Part shown: piece by piece, positions 23,386 through 31,973 of the stretch
Layout: every line of letters begins with the position of its first letter
How positions within the stretch are numbered: position 1 is the stretch's first letter
DNA from: a virus
Virus record (IMG/VR): IMGVR_UViG_3300040801_002467
Span: 1-57,067 of that record
Direction: 5' to 3' (one strand)
DNA length: 57,067 nucleotides
Translations under genes and position numbers: made by a program
The notes under the pieces: generated by a model
The model's input: only the letters and a program-made list of their open reading frames with translations
The model's database searches: none
Told to the model about the DNA's origin: nothing

Positions 23386-25329
23386 TTACGCATTCTTAGC
23401 AAAGTTTGCCCTGCTAAATCGCATACGATCAACTAACTTAATATTGCCCTGATCTGTACCCGCTACATAACCTTCGTGTCCCTTTTCGCCGCCGACACTT
23501 GCTTGTACGCTTCCACCGTGGCGATCTAGCTGATTAACTATATCTGTTTTGGCTCTGGTTAGAATTACAAAACTTTGAAATATTGCAGCCAATCCTTGCT
23601 TATGTTCTTTAATATGCTGCTCCATTCTTTCTAGCTTTTGATCGGTAGTAAAACTTGGAAGCCATTTAATGAATCCCGATGCCAGATTGTTAAAATTCCC
23701 CTCACTTACTTTAGCATTAATATAACGCTTCATGAGTTTTGGTAGATCTGTAATTTTTAGCATTCTTAATGTATCGGGTTTTAATAACGCATCAATTTCG
23801 TTTGCATATTGCAAAACCGCTTTAATTTGTGTCTGATATTTAGATGAAACTTTTACCTGAGGTTGATCGCTAAAATATGGATCAACTTGCAATACAGACT
23901 TAACTTTATTAAGACTGTCTACAATATGCGATACAGGATGTGTGCTGCCCTTTTCGTCTATATAGGTATGTATCGCAACCCCTACTTCAGTTTGTGCAAT
24001 ACGTTTTCCTAGTTCACCATTGACATCAACACTATATGTTACTGTGTTTGGAGTAAACACCCACTGATCGCCTTTCTTTGCAGGCTTTTGTCCGTATAGT
24101 AAATCTGCCCATACATATCCTTTAAAACCAGTTGGTATACATTTCTCTAACAACGGAAATAACTTAGCATATAATGCAACTAGCTCTGTACGATCGCCTT
24201 GGCGCATACTCATAATTCGTTCAATGTCTTTGGCGCTTGTTGCACGCCCATCGTAGCCTTTGGCTGCAAATCCAGACTTGTCAGTAAGTACAAATTGCCC
24301 TTTTTCGTTACGGCCATATATAATAGCTGGTTTGCCGTCCCACTTAATTGTAACGGCTTTTGTATCATTACTCAGCGATTGCAATGACTGCATTGCTCGA
24401 ATAATTCCGCTTGATCCTTCTTCAAAGACCAAGTCCTCAGGATGCTCAATACGTGCACCTTCAAGTAAAATTCCTTCGAATAAAAAATCCGATTCGGTTT
24501 CTAAAATTTTATCTCGCAACCGGGCTAGAAAATACTCGTCGGTATCGTTACTTTCGTTTACGGTTGGTGCGTTTGGCATTGGCAGAGTAACACCATAATG
24601 TTCTGCTAACGTGGCAGCGGCTTCACCAAGCAGTTGCTCAATTTTTTGTGGGTCGCTTTTATATTTCTTGTAAACAAAATCCAAAATACTTCCTACACTA
24701 CTAAGAGTCTTGGCTGTTGCACCAGGTAATAGTTTTTTAGCAATTTCGTCTGGGTTTTGAGAAATAATTTTATCGGTGCCTCGATCCAGTAGCCCATTTA
24801 AATAGCTCCATTTCAGCCCTTGCGCTTTAGCTATAGATGCCATAATAATATGACGATGTATACCTTTATATTCCCCTGGTTCCCCACGCATGCTCCATGA
24901 CATAAACTCTGGATTACCAAACATTAGATCTAACTGAGCATATGACGGTTCTAAATTATTGTATATGATTTCACCACGCTCATTACGTATCGGTAGTTTA
25001 AAATGTACGTTAGTACCAGACATTGCTACCCAATCCTTTGGGTTAAGTCCTTTACTTTTTGCCCAGGTGCGAAGACGATCTGCTATTTCTTTGCGATCAT
25101 ATTTTGATGCATCTACAGCTACGTCAATATCTCCCGAGGTGTCTTTTTTACCAGTGGTTCCTAGCCATTGGTTTAATCTAAATCCTAGTATTTCTTCGAC
25201 CATGGTTAGAGATGCTTCGATATAGTTTTTATCTATGCGTGTGGTCACTGGACGCTTGTTTGCGTCTTTAAAGACATTGCCGCCTTCAAGTAATCTCAGA
25301 AATATTTTTAAATCGTAATTGTATTCCAC
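23386..25329 (-). CDS. Fusion of a pol-beta-type nucleotidyltransferase and a KxDG (ligase-like) domain
   Basis: The GTG at 25329 follows the stop of the previous gene by one base and gives 647 aa; a TTG three codons earlier is possible. The N-terminal third has the nucleotidyltransferase pattern WLGTTGKKDTSGDIDVAVD (about 55-73) with D-I-D metal ligands, and a third Asp in QLDLMFG near 134. The C-terminal half begins near LLEGARIEHPEDLVF and has IKWDGKPAIIYG (Lys at about 329) and KGYVWADLLYG, as in covalent nucleotidyltransferases (ligases, capping enzymes). It matches a conserved phage family that I recall as DUF6267. The start contains LRLLEGG, a possible prohead-protease site. The substrate is unknown. 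Confidence 0.65.
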   Translation of the reverse strand: MEYNYDLKIFLRLLEGGNVFKDANKRPVTTRIDKNYIEASLTMVEEILGFRLNQWLGTTGKKDTSGDIDVAVDASKYDRKEIADRLRTWAKSKGLNPKDWVAMSGTNVHFKLPIRNERGEIIYNNLEPSYAQLDLMFGNPEFMSWSMRGEPGEYKGIHRHIIMASIAKAQGLKWSYLNGLLDRGTDKIISQNPDEIAKKLLPGATAKTLSSVGSILDFVYKKYKSDPQKIEQLLGEAAATLAEHYGVTLPMPNAPTVNESNDTDEYFLARLRDKILETESDFLFEGILLEGARIEHPEDLVFEEGSSGIIRAMQSLQSLSNDTKAVTIKWDGKPAIIYGRNEKGQFVLTDKSGFAAKGYDGRATSAKDIERIMSMRQGDRTELVALYAKLFPLLEKCIPTGFKGYVWADLLYGQKPAKKGDQWVFTPNTVTYSVDVNGELGKRIAQTEVGVAIHTYIDEKGSTHPVSHIVDSLNKVKSVLQVDPYFSDQPQVKVSSKYQTQIKAVLQYANEIDALLKPDTLRMLKITDLPKLMKRYINAKVSEGNFNNLASGFIKWLPSFTTDQKLERMEQHIKEHKQGLAAIFQSFVILTRAKTDIVNQLDRHGGSVQASVGGEKGHEGYVAGTDQGNIKLVDRMRFSRANFAKNA

Positions 25330-25330
25330 G

Positions 25331-26362
25331 TTAAGCAACCTTAATTTTATACAAGTTAAGTTTCTGATTAAACTGTATTGAACCGTTTTTCATTCGACTT
25401 ATGCCGCGATCGTTTAATAACTTAATCAATTCTTCGGCTTGTTCTTCTTTTTCATAAAACGTTTCGAGTTTGTATCCTAACCCAACGTCGCTAAAAAGCC
25501 ACCATTCGCCGTTCTGCGTTAGTGCTACATAGTTCGACGGGGACCCATCTTCGGCTTTAGGTATAACAGCAACCTCGACCGCGCCGGCATCTGGGACTGG
25601 AATTGCCGGCATGCTAGTAGGTTCTATTTCCTTAAGAGACGAAGACACTTTTAAATAATTTCTTTGAATCTGCTGATCTGTCAAACCTTTGTTTAATTCT
25701 GCAAACATAGGTTTCAATAAATCGACGATTTGTTTTTTTACATTTTCCCTATTAGATAAATTTGTTATTGATACAATTTTATCAATGGTATCTCGAAAAG
25801 ATACATATTGTTCGTCATAATGTTTAAAAACACCATTTTGCAAAAATGTTGTTATTTTCTTAATCTTAGCTGAATGGCTTTCGTTGCTGTCTTCACGAAC
25901 TGTTCCATATAATAGATTAATCAGACTGTCCGAAACTTGATTAATTACCTCGCGCGAGCTTACTTCTGGTCTACGTCCACGCTCTGACTGGTCAAGAGCT
26001 GTTCGCAATGCCTTAAAGACAAGCGGCTGAATCTCTGCTCTAATATTAGAATCTAGTATTTTTGCTTGGTTGCGGTGTATTGTTGCAGCTAAGTCGCTTA
26101 AAATACTTTCAACGGAACTATGTTTCGGATCAAGCCGGGTAGCGGCCTGGAACTTTTTATTAATTATTTCGGATATATCTTCTTGTGATAACAGACCGCG
26201 TTGATACTGTTGCCGATGATGTGCTAATTTATCAAATACTTCTCTAGCTAACGATCCGGTAAAGATCTTAGCCGCTTTTTTTGCCCGAGCGTCGTAGTCT
26301 TTTGCTAATTTTTGAGCGTGTCGGTCGACATCTGCTTCAACAATTATTTCACTGGCTCTCAT
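25331..26362 (-). CDS. Capsid-targeted protein with MRASEIIVE leader
   Basis: The product is 343 aa. The first ten residues, MRASEIIVEA, resemble the capsid-targeting sequences of T4 internal proteins, which end in a gp21 protease site (I/L-x-E). The body is helical (about 15-240) with many charged residues. The C-terminal about 90 residues form a distinct small alpha/beta domain (YVALTQNGEWWLFSDVG). It overlaps the upstream gene by 14 bases and sits directly before the nucleotidyltransferase fusion gene. Its destiny inside the head is an inference from the leader. Confidence 0.5.
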   Translation of the reverse strand: MRASEIIVEADVDRHAQKLAKDYDARAKKAAKIFTGSLAREVFDKLAHHRQQYQRGLLSQEDISEIINKKFQAATRLDPKHSSVESILSDLAATIHRNQAKILDSNIRAEIQPLVFKALRTALDQSERGRRPEVSSREVINQVSDSLINLLYGTVREDSNESHSAKIKKITTFLQNGVFKHYDEQYVSFRDTIDKIVSITNLSNRENVKKQIVDLLKPMFAELNKGLTDQQIQRNYLKVSSSLKEIEPTSMPAIPVPDAGAVEVAVIPKAEDGSPSNYVALTQNGEWWLFSDVGLGYKLETFYEKEEQAEELIKLLNDRGISRMKNGSIQFNQKLNLYKIKVA

Positions 26363-26597
26363 CGACCCTTCCTAAACTACGTTTGAATTTGCCCGGATCT
26401 CTATTTTTAATGCTATTCAGTAGTTTTCGGGTTAGATTTTCTGCATCCTCATCTGAATAGGTTTCTGAGATTAAATCCAGCAGATTAATAGCCGACGCAA
26501 TGATATTCTCCGCTCGGCTTTCTATTAGATACTTAGTATCTCTATTAATGTGAATGTTTTCTAGTTCTTCCAGAATACTACGTGTTCGTTTTTGCAT
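26349..26597 (-). CDS. Small helical hypothetical protein
   Basis: The product is 82 aa, highly charged and helical throughout. A perfect TATAAATA (26626-26633) lies about 29 bases before the ATG, so this gene probably opens a late transcript that continues through the capsid-targeted and fusion genes. No family is recognised. Confidence 0.5.
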   Translation of the reverse strand: MQKRTRSILEELENIHINRDTKYLIESRAENIIASAINLLDLISETYSDEDAENLTRKLLNSIKNRDPGKFKRSLGRVDESQ

Positions 26598-26625
26598 AAT
26601 AATCTCAGTTAGATATTATACACTA

Positions 26626-26633
26626 TATTTATA
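26626..26633 (-). promoter_or_regulatory. T4-type late promoter TATAAATA
   Basis: Exact consensus on the minus strand in the 49-base gap between the helicase gene and the 82-aa gene, leaving a leader of about 22 bases. Confidence 0.65.
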
Positions 26634-26646
26634 GTTTAACAAACAT

Positions 26647-28056
26647 TTAGTCTTGAAGATTTCCTAGCAATTTCTTTAGTTTTGCACTCTTTACATCAGC
26701 TTTTACGTTGCCGACCTCTTCATCGTCTTCTGTGCGAACCGTTGATCGAGTTTTGATTGAATTCATAATATTACTGCTAATATTCGCTCCAGTGTTTGGT
26801 GAAGATTCATCACCGGACGGTAGCCCTGGGTCGACAATACGCAATGTATCTACATCAAAATCTAGATCGATTTTCTGTCCTACGCCAGCGGATGAACGTG
26901 TCTTCATTAGCTGCAATTGATACTTGCCGCGTTCTCGCATTGCACGAGAGGTAAAGATACCAAACACGTTATCAGCGGTGTTAATTTTGGAAATACCACC
27001 TGATATATGTGAGTGGTCAAATTCAATTTCTTCAACAGCAGAACGGTTTAGCTGTGATGCTGTTACCATTATTACATTTAGTTCTTTTGCTAAATTACGC
27101 AGTTCTTCCGAAACGTATTTGTCCTTTACGAACAGATCGTTCGGTGATACTTTAGCAGTCACAGGCATAAGCAAATCTAAATAATCGACACACATGAAAT
27201 CAACTTTAATTGTATGCTGAATTTCTAATTCTCGAATATATGCGCGTATATCATTTACCGTTGATTGCGCTGGCAAATATTTAATACGGAATTTTCCTGA
27301 TTTCTTAGACGCAACCCTTACTTTTAAGTCCACGTCGTCGATATTTTTAAATATTGATCGACTTGGTAAGCTCGTTAGCATCGAGTCAATTCTCATTGAA
27401 CACAACCCCTCAGATAACTCTAAGGTAATGAATACTCCATTCAGCCCTGCCCCAACCCAATTTACTGCTAGATTTTGCATAAACAGAGATTTACCAGAAC
27501 CAGAGCCACCTGCGAATATTTGCAGCTCGCCGCGATTGAACCCACCATATAACTTTTGATCCATACTTGGCCAGCCGGTGGACACCTGACCATTATTATC
27601 TTTAATCGCCGAAAGTCGACCTTTCGGGTCAGCAAAGTAGTCGGTTCCCATATCTTTAGTTAAACTAATTTGTACTGCATCTTTAATTAGCTTTTCAACT
27701 GGAGAGAAATCTCCCTTCTCTAATAAGTCGGCGCATTTCATTATTGCACGTTCTAATTCTTTCTGTTTAGTAAATGCTTCAAACTCTTCTAAAAACCAAT
27801 CAGTGTGCCCATCATTAATAGAGTCCGGCAATTCCTCCAATGCATACCCAGTCATCGCCTTAACTTGTTTACGTTCAGGCAATGTATGATATTTTTGTGC
27901 ATGTTTATGCATGAACTCTGCAACTGGTCGTAAGTTCTGCGTGAAGTTCTCCGCATTAAAAATGTTTTGCACTCGCACATAATTCTGCGCATCATGCATC
28001 ATCATTTCTAGGAATAACTTTTGTATTTCAGTCGTGTATTCTAAAACCTTCGGCAT
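26647..28056 (-). CDS. 41: DnaB-type replicative helicase (T4 gp41)
   Basis: The product is about 469 aa from ATG 28056; a TTG at 28062 has AGGAG at a better distance and would add two residues. The N-terminal domain (about 1-150) is followed by a RecA-like domain with Walker A AGGSGSGKS (about 184-192), the VFITLELSE block, Walker B FMCVDYLDLL and the VTASQLNR motif. It unwinds DNA 5' to 3' at the fork, together with primase gp61 encoded just upstream with overlapping frames. The C-terminal tail (about 415-469) is low-complexity. Confidence 0.95.
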   Translation of the reverse strand: MPKVLEYTTEIQKLFLEMMMHDAQNYVRVQNIFNAENFTQNLRPVAEFMHKHAQKYHTLPERKQVKAMTGYALEELPDSINDGHTDWFLEEFEAFTKQKELERAIMKCADLLEKGDFSPVEKLIKDAVQISLTKDMGTDYFADPKGRLSAIKDNNGQVSTGWPSMDQKLYGGFNRGELQIFAGGSGSGKSLFMQNLAVNWVGAGLNGVFITLELSEGLCSMRIDSMLTSLPSRSIFKNIDDVDLKVRVASKKSGKFRIKYLPAQSTVNDIRAYIRELEIQHTIKVDFMCVDYLDLLMPVTAKVSPNDLFVKDKYVSEELRNLAKELNVIMVTASQLNRSAVEEIEFDHSHISGGISKINTADNVFGIFTSRAMRERGKYQLQLMKTRSSAGVGQKIDLDFDVDTLRIVDPGLPSGDESSPNTGANISSNIMNSIKTRSTVRTEDDEEVGNVKADVKSAKLKKLLGNLQD

Positions 28057-29050
28057 CTGCAATTTTTCTCCTAATCATGGCATTCACTGCCATCTGTATT
28101 TTTATTTTATTGTTTTCTTTAGCGTGTAATATACTGAGTAAACTTCCCACCTTGCCATAATACCTAACAGCGTCATTTACATCCTTAATATTATTGTCCC
28201 AATTTGGAATACTAACGTAAAACCCTGCATCAATGGCGGGTTGAATTATTTGCAATCCTGCTTTATCTTGATCAGGAACAACAATTACATCTTTTCCAGT
28301 TCTTCTAAGTTGAAATATTTGCTTCTCGTTCAATTCATTGTGTAATACAGCAACCCCGCTGATTGATATAGCATCAAACACCCCCTCGGTCACAATAATA
28401 TTTTGCCAAGAGGGGTCTTGCATTTGCATACCAAAAATAAACCCTTCTTGTTGGTGTTCATTTACATACTTTGGTGTTCTATCATCTAAATATCGAGAGG
28501 TCCAACCAACAACTTGTTCATTATGGTAATATGGAATAATTATTCTCGTTTTATTTCTTCCTGTTTCGCTTGGTGTGACATAAAACGGATAATCTGTAAT
28601 TGTTAAGCCTCTCTCATTTTGCAAATATGAAAGAAACTTTTTATCGTGTTCGGTTAACGTGCGGGCGGCATAAGGAAGTGGATATTCGTTAAAAGATAAA
28701 GAATAAAGAGCGGCATATTCACGATCGTGTTCTCGATCATGAACAATATCCATATATTGCTTATTGCGAATACTCTCTAAATTTATTCTTTGAATTTCAT
28801 CTTCCGGAACGCCTAACCAAGATAATAACTTTTTGGTTTTTAAACTAAGTGTTTGACCCATAACAAAACGAGTCTTAAACCCGCAGTTAAAGCAATGGTA
28901 AGACCAATTTTCGCCATCGAGAATTACGCCGCCACGTTTACGTTTATCGCGAGATTCACCTTGATGCACGCAGCAAGGTGCATTAAACGTCCACCAACCG
29001 GACGGTGTTTTCCTTGCGTTCTGCGGAATATAATGCAGAATATCTAACAT
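28028..29050 (-). CDS. 61: DNA primase (T4 gp61)
   Basis: The product is 340 aa, the length of T4 gp61 (342). A CHC2-type zinc ribbon is visible (CCVH..., then YHCFNCGFK, residues about 25-58). The TOPRIM core has VTEGVFDAISISG (about 220-232) and VVPDQDKAG (about 257-265). It makes RNA primers on the lagging strand with gp41. The 5' end coincides with a sigma70-type promoter whose -10 lies six bases from the ATG. Confidence 0.94.
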   Translation of the reverse strand: MLDILHYIPQNARKTPSGWWTFNAPCCVHQGESRDKRKRGGVILDGENWSYHCFNCGFKTRFVMGQTLSLKTKKLLSWLGVPEDEIQRINLESIRNKQYMDIVHDREHDREYAALYSLSFNEYPLPYAARTLTEHDKKFLSYLQNERGLTITDYPFYVTPSETGRNKTRIIIPYYHNEQVVGWTSRYLDDRTPKYVNEHQQEGFIFGMQMQDPSWQNIIVTEGVFDAISISGVAVLHNELNEKQIFQLRRTGKDVIVVPDQDKAGLQIIQPAIDAGFYVSIPNWDNNIKDVNDAVRYYGKVGSLLSILHAKENNKIKIQMAVNAMIRRKIADAEGFRIHD

Positions 29051-29805
29051 TAAAACATTATAGCAGAGTCTAACTTTTCTATCAAGTAGTCTGCTATAAC
29101 ACGATGGCCGAATTCGTTAGGATGAAGTCCTTTAGCCAGTAAGGGTTGCTTGCGTGGTTTATTTCGAATTACCAGGATTTCCATCAATGACGTCGAATCT
29201 AGTAGAGTTGGTAATTTTGGTTCCCTTGTTTGCGCTAACACATTGAATTGTAGCATAGGAATATTATATCTAGCGGCTGCACCGTCAAACAATCTAACAC
29301 AATCTGAATAGTTCAACTTCTGAGCAGGGGTGCAATCACTTAATGTCATATACATTTTATGTAATTTCCTCCACTCGTCTTGATACGGTTCATCTTTAAT
29401 ATCAATAGATTCTTTGAGCCAGGTCGAATGTATATACTGGCGCTGTAGTGTTCGTTCATCACTAAGTGAACTATCTTGGACTTGGTGGTATGGATTGTAC
29501 CAACTCATTCTTGATTCATCAGTTAATCCAACTAAAACCAAAGATTCTTGTTTTTGTTTTTCGGTAGTATGGTCTAACCACCAACTAAAGTGCCAGCCCA
29601 TTGAACGTAAGCTAGCCCCAGGGTAAGCCATACAGGTATACTCTAAACCATAATGCTTAGCAATTAATCCTGGATACGAATGCTGTTCCCTATATGAATC
29701 GTTTGCTCGGTCATAAGCAGGAATATTTGCATTAGCCAAAGATGGGTCCAAAAGCTCGTCGCCATAGGTCCAACTACACCCAAAAGAAACTAATTTTTTA
29801 ATCAT
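29050..29805 (-). CDS. SGNH/GDSL-hydrolase-like protein
   Basis: The product is 251 aa. It opens with VSFGCSWTYGDEL, the block-I position of SGNH hydrolases with Ser at residue 11 (GCS instead of GDS). It contains YPGASLRSMGWH in the region of the block-II Gly and a C-terminal LHPNEFGHRVIADYL with the His. This is the pattern of a phage family that I recall as DUF6071. Such enzymes de-esterify sugars or lipids; the substrate here is unknown. The gene abuts primase (one-base overlap). Confidence 0.65.
   Translation of the reverse strand: MIKKLVSFGCSWTYGDELLDPSLANANIPAYDRANDSYREQHSYPGLIAKHYGLEYTCMAYPGASLRSMGWHFSWWLDHTTEKQKQESLVLVGLTDESRMSWYNPYHQVQDSSLSDERTLQRQYIHSTWLKESIDIKDEPYQDEWRKLHKMYMTLSDCTPAQKLNYSDCVRLFDGAAARYNIPMLQFNVLAQTREPKLPTLLDSTSLMEILVIRNKPRKQPLLAKGLHPNEFGHRVIADYLIEKLDSAIMF
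29057..29085 (-). promoter_or_regulatory. Sigma70-type promoter at the primase start
   Basis: On the minus strand TTGATA (29085-29080) and TATAAT (29062-29057) are 17 bases apart, inside the 3' end of the SGNH gene. The expected start point falls at the primase ATG (29050), predicting a leaderless transcript for primase and helicase. Confidence 0.68.
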
Positions 29806-29806
29806 A

Positions 29807-30556
29807 TTATCGATATTGTATTAAATCAATGCTGCCGGCTGTGTTATTTGTCACTGCTAATCTTATATATGGGTGGTGACCAACAACGTTGAAATTTACT
29901 GGGTTTGTTTCTAGTACAAAGTTAAATGATTGTATAACGTACCATTGATTGTCATTGCTAGTTGCTCCTTGAACCTCAATGTCTCCCGTGAATCCGGTTA
30001 ATGTTAATACGAATGTATGCAGAGAGTTATCTTCGGTCTCAAGTATGCTAGATACGTAATCTGGGGCTGGTAGCAACTGTGGAATTGATAAGGTTCCAGA
30101 CTCAACAAATCGTGGCATTATGCTATCTAATATATCGATGTTGCCTCGTGCTCCAGAGTAATCGTCAACGTAAACTGGTTCGTAAGGACGGCCTGTTTCT
30201 ACGCGCTCAATTGAAAAATGCGCGTATTGCGGAGTAATTTTATCTAGTTCGCTTTCGGTTAAAACCAATTTCATTTGCCCGCGTTCTTCGTTTACTGACG
30301 CGAGTAATTTTTCTAAGAGCAAGCGTTCGCCTTCGCGGTCAATGAGCCTACATGTAAATTCCATGCCTGTGACATCAACCGGTTTCTGGTCCTGGTTTAC
30401 AAATTCAATTAAGATTTGGTTATCGGTGCCTCTATGCGCTTTAAGGTTTTTTGTATACACTTGCTGATACCTTCTAGTGTGAACGATCCCGCCGCCTGTA
30501 TCCAATAAGATTACACGGTGTCGTTGGTGATATAAATACATTTTGGTAGAGATCAT
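29807..30556 (-). CDS. Virion structural protein, BppU-like N-domain
   Basis: The product is 249 aa from ATG 30556; a second ATG at 30541 is possible. A beta-rich domain (about 40-140: LIEFVNQDQKPVDVTGMEFTC, then GQMKLVLTESE, then YAHFSIERV) resembles the upper-baseplate protein N-terminal fold common in phage tail proteins. The second half (about 165-249) is another beta domain. Similar proteins occur in marine T4-like phages as virion components. CATAAATA lies five bases before ATG 30556, and the start region is shared with a divergent plus-strand gene. Confidence 0.6.
   Translation of the reverse strand: MISTKMYLYHQRHRVILLDTGGGIVHTRRYQQVYTKNLKAHRGTDNQILIEFVNQDQKPVDVTGMEFTCRLIDREGERLLLEKLLASVNEERGQMKLVLTESELDKITPQYAHFSIERVETGRPYEPVYVDDYSGARGNIDILDSIMPRFVESGTLSIPQLLPAPDYVSSILETEDNSLHTFVLTLTGFTGDIEVQGATSNDNQWYVIQSFNFVLETNPVNFNVVGHHPYIRLAVTNNTAGSIDLIQYR
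30531..30538 (+). promoter_or_regulatory. T4-type late promoter TATAAATA on the plus strand
   Basis: Exact consensus in the plus direction, 28 bases before the ATG of the gene at 30567. It lies within the first codons of the divergent minus-strand gene, so the two transcripts overlap at their 5' ends. Confidence 0.65.
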
Positions 30557-30561
30557 AGCTA

Positions 30562-30569
30562 TATTTATG
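30562..30569 (-). promoter_or_regulatory. Late-promoter-like CATAAATA facing left
   Basis: CATAAATA on the minus strand ends five bases before ATG 30556 and overlaps the start codon of the plus-strand gene. Confidence 0.55.
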
Positions 30570-30944
30570 GATTATACATTGTTTGATAAACTGTCTGAAA
30601 AATACCCGTTCTTGACGGTTTGTCGCTATGCCGAAAGCGAATACGTTGGCATCGTACAAAATTGCGACAGCACCATAACCACCATCTATGACTTTGGAGC
30701 ATTAATTGATCCGGCCATGAAACTAAAGTTTTTAGAATTAGGCGAAGTTTGGTGGTGGGAATCAAACCGAAGCATTCCAATTAATATTTTTTTACGTGGC
30801 GAGTGGGACATATTCAAACCGTGTTTGCGAACGTTTAATAATAAAAGTCTAGAAGTATTAATTGGCCCAACCACTAGTTTAAGTCAATTATCTGCATCTA
30901 AGCGTAAAAGAAAATCAATCACCCTTGTCCGCAAGATGGACTAA
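30567..30944 (+). CDS. Conserved phage hypothetical protein on the plus strand
   Basis: ATG 30567 gives 125 aa; a TTG eight codons earlier is less likely. The protein has a Trp-rich centre (LGEVWWWESNRSIPINIFL) and a basic end (KRKRKSITLVRKMD), a pattern I recognise from several T4-like aquatic phages without known function. It has its own TATAAATA. Its 3' end overlaps the GT10-like gene on the other strand by 30 bases (convergent). Confidence 0.6.
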   Translation: MDYTLFDKLSEKYPFLTVCRYAESEYVGIVQNCDSTITTIYDFGALIDPAMKLKFLELGEVWWWESNRSIPINIFLRGEWDIFKPCLRTFNNKSLEVLIGPTTSLSQLSASKRKRKSITLVRKMD

Positions 30945-31973
30945 TTTCTCTAACTCAAGTTCCGCGGCGACATATGCAGTTTTGTATATTTCGGTCATTA
31001 AGTTTCGATTATGCTCTACGATTTCTTTAATTTTTTCTTGTATTGCTTCTTGCGGTGCAGCAATTAATAATTCTGCAGAGTTTATTGCTGCTTTAATTCG
31101 ATCGGTTGGGTCTGCAATTTCATCATAGCTTTCATCTACTATGCCGTCGAATGTCCTAAACCCAAGTGTCCGCAATCTACGCAAATAGTGCCTACCAGAA
31201 ACAACTATAAAAAGCCGACCGGCAATTAACGGCTTTGCAACTTTTTCTGTAAAAAAAGAAAATCTATTTTGGTTATCAGTCTCGCAAACCAGACTGTATG
31301 CTGATTTATTGTAAACCTTCAATGGTATTATTTGAGATGGGCGAGTTTCGTATCCTAGATATGATACCTTGTCTCTTGGATCATCGCTTTTTTGTATATC
31401 ATCTTCCCACCAGTCCGATTCGGTTTCTACTGCGCCACTATAAACAGAATGCGTTTCCAAAAATGATGACTGTAAGTATAAATCTTTATTTTTGGAGCTA
31501 TCAATTAAAGTCTTAACTAACTCCCGATGGGGTTTTTTAGTTCCATACAATACCTCAAAAAGAAACGGCTTGCTTCCCTTATCTAATTGTTCAACTAAGA
31601 ATGACGGGCGACTCGCATATAACCGAAAGGTATCATAGAACCAAAACAGATCAGGATTTGTATTGTATCCTTCGGCTATTCCATTTACATATGAGCTTGC
31701 GTTTTCCTTTGTAGAAAGATATGACAGTACATTTAATACATCTAAGTTTACTTCAACCGATCTAAATATTATATGATCTATATCTTTTATTTTCTCCAGG
31801 ATAGCAATAATCCTATCTGAACTATCTTGTTCATATGTCATTTCAACTATTGCAAACTTTGCAATTGCCTTGCTTTCCAGAAATGAATCTATATCGCGGT
31901 ATATACAAACACCTGGATGTTTTGGCAATGTCAAAGATATCAAATAATAATTACTTAAAAAAATCGATATCAT
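30915..31973 (-). CDS. GT10-like (fucosyltransferase-fold) glycosyltransferase
   Basis: The product is 352 aa. The region at about 230-290 (SLVCETDNQNRFSFFTEKVAKPLIAG, split here only by description) contains the signature of GT-B family 10: an acidic stretch, F-x-T-E-K-x-x-K-P-L-x-A-G, then FIVVSG. It is followed by LRTLGFRTFDGIVDESYD. The N-terminal half is poorly conserved. Phage members probably transfer sugars to phage or host surface structures. It overlaps the mini-DnaE gene by four bases. Confidence 0.6.
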   Translation of the reverse strand: MISIFLSNYYLISLTLPKHPGVCIYRDIDSFLESKAIAKFAIVEMTYEQDSSDRIIAILEKIKDIDHIIFRSVEVNLDVLNVLSYLSTKENASSYVNGIAEGYNTNPDLFWFYDTFRLYASRPSFLVEQLDKGSKPFLFEVLYGTKKPHRELVKTLIDSSKNKDLYLQSSFLETHSVYSGAVETESDWWEDDIQKSDDPRDKVSYLGYETRPSQIIPLKVYNKSAYSLVCETDNQNRFSFFTEKVAKPLIAGRLFIVVSGRHYLRRLRTLGFRTFDGIVDESYDEIADPTDRIKAAINSAELLIAAPQEAIQEKIKEIVEHNRNLMTEIYKTAYVAAELELEKLVHLADKGD

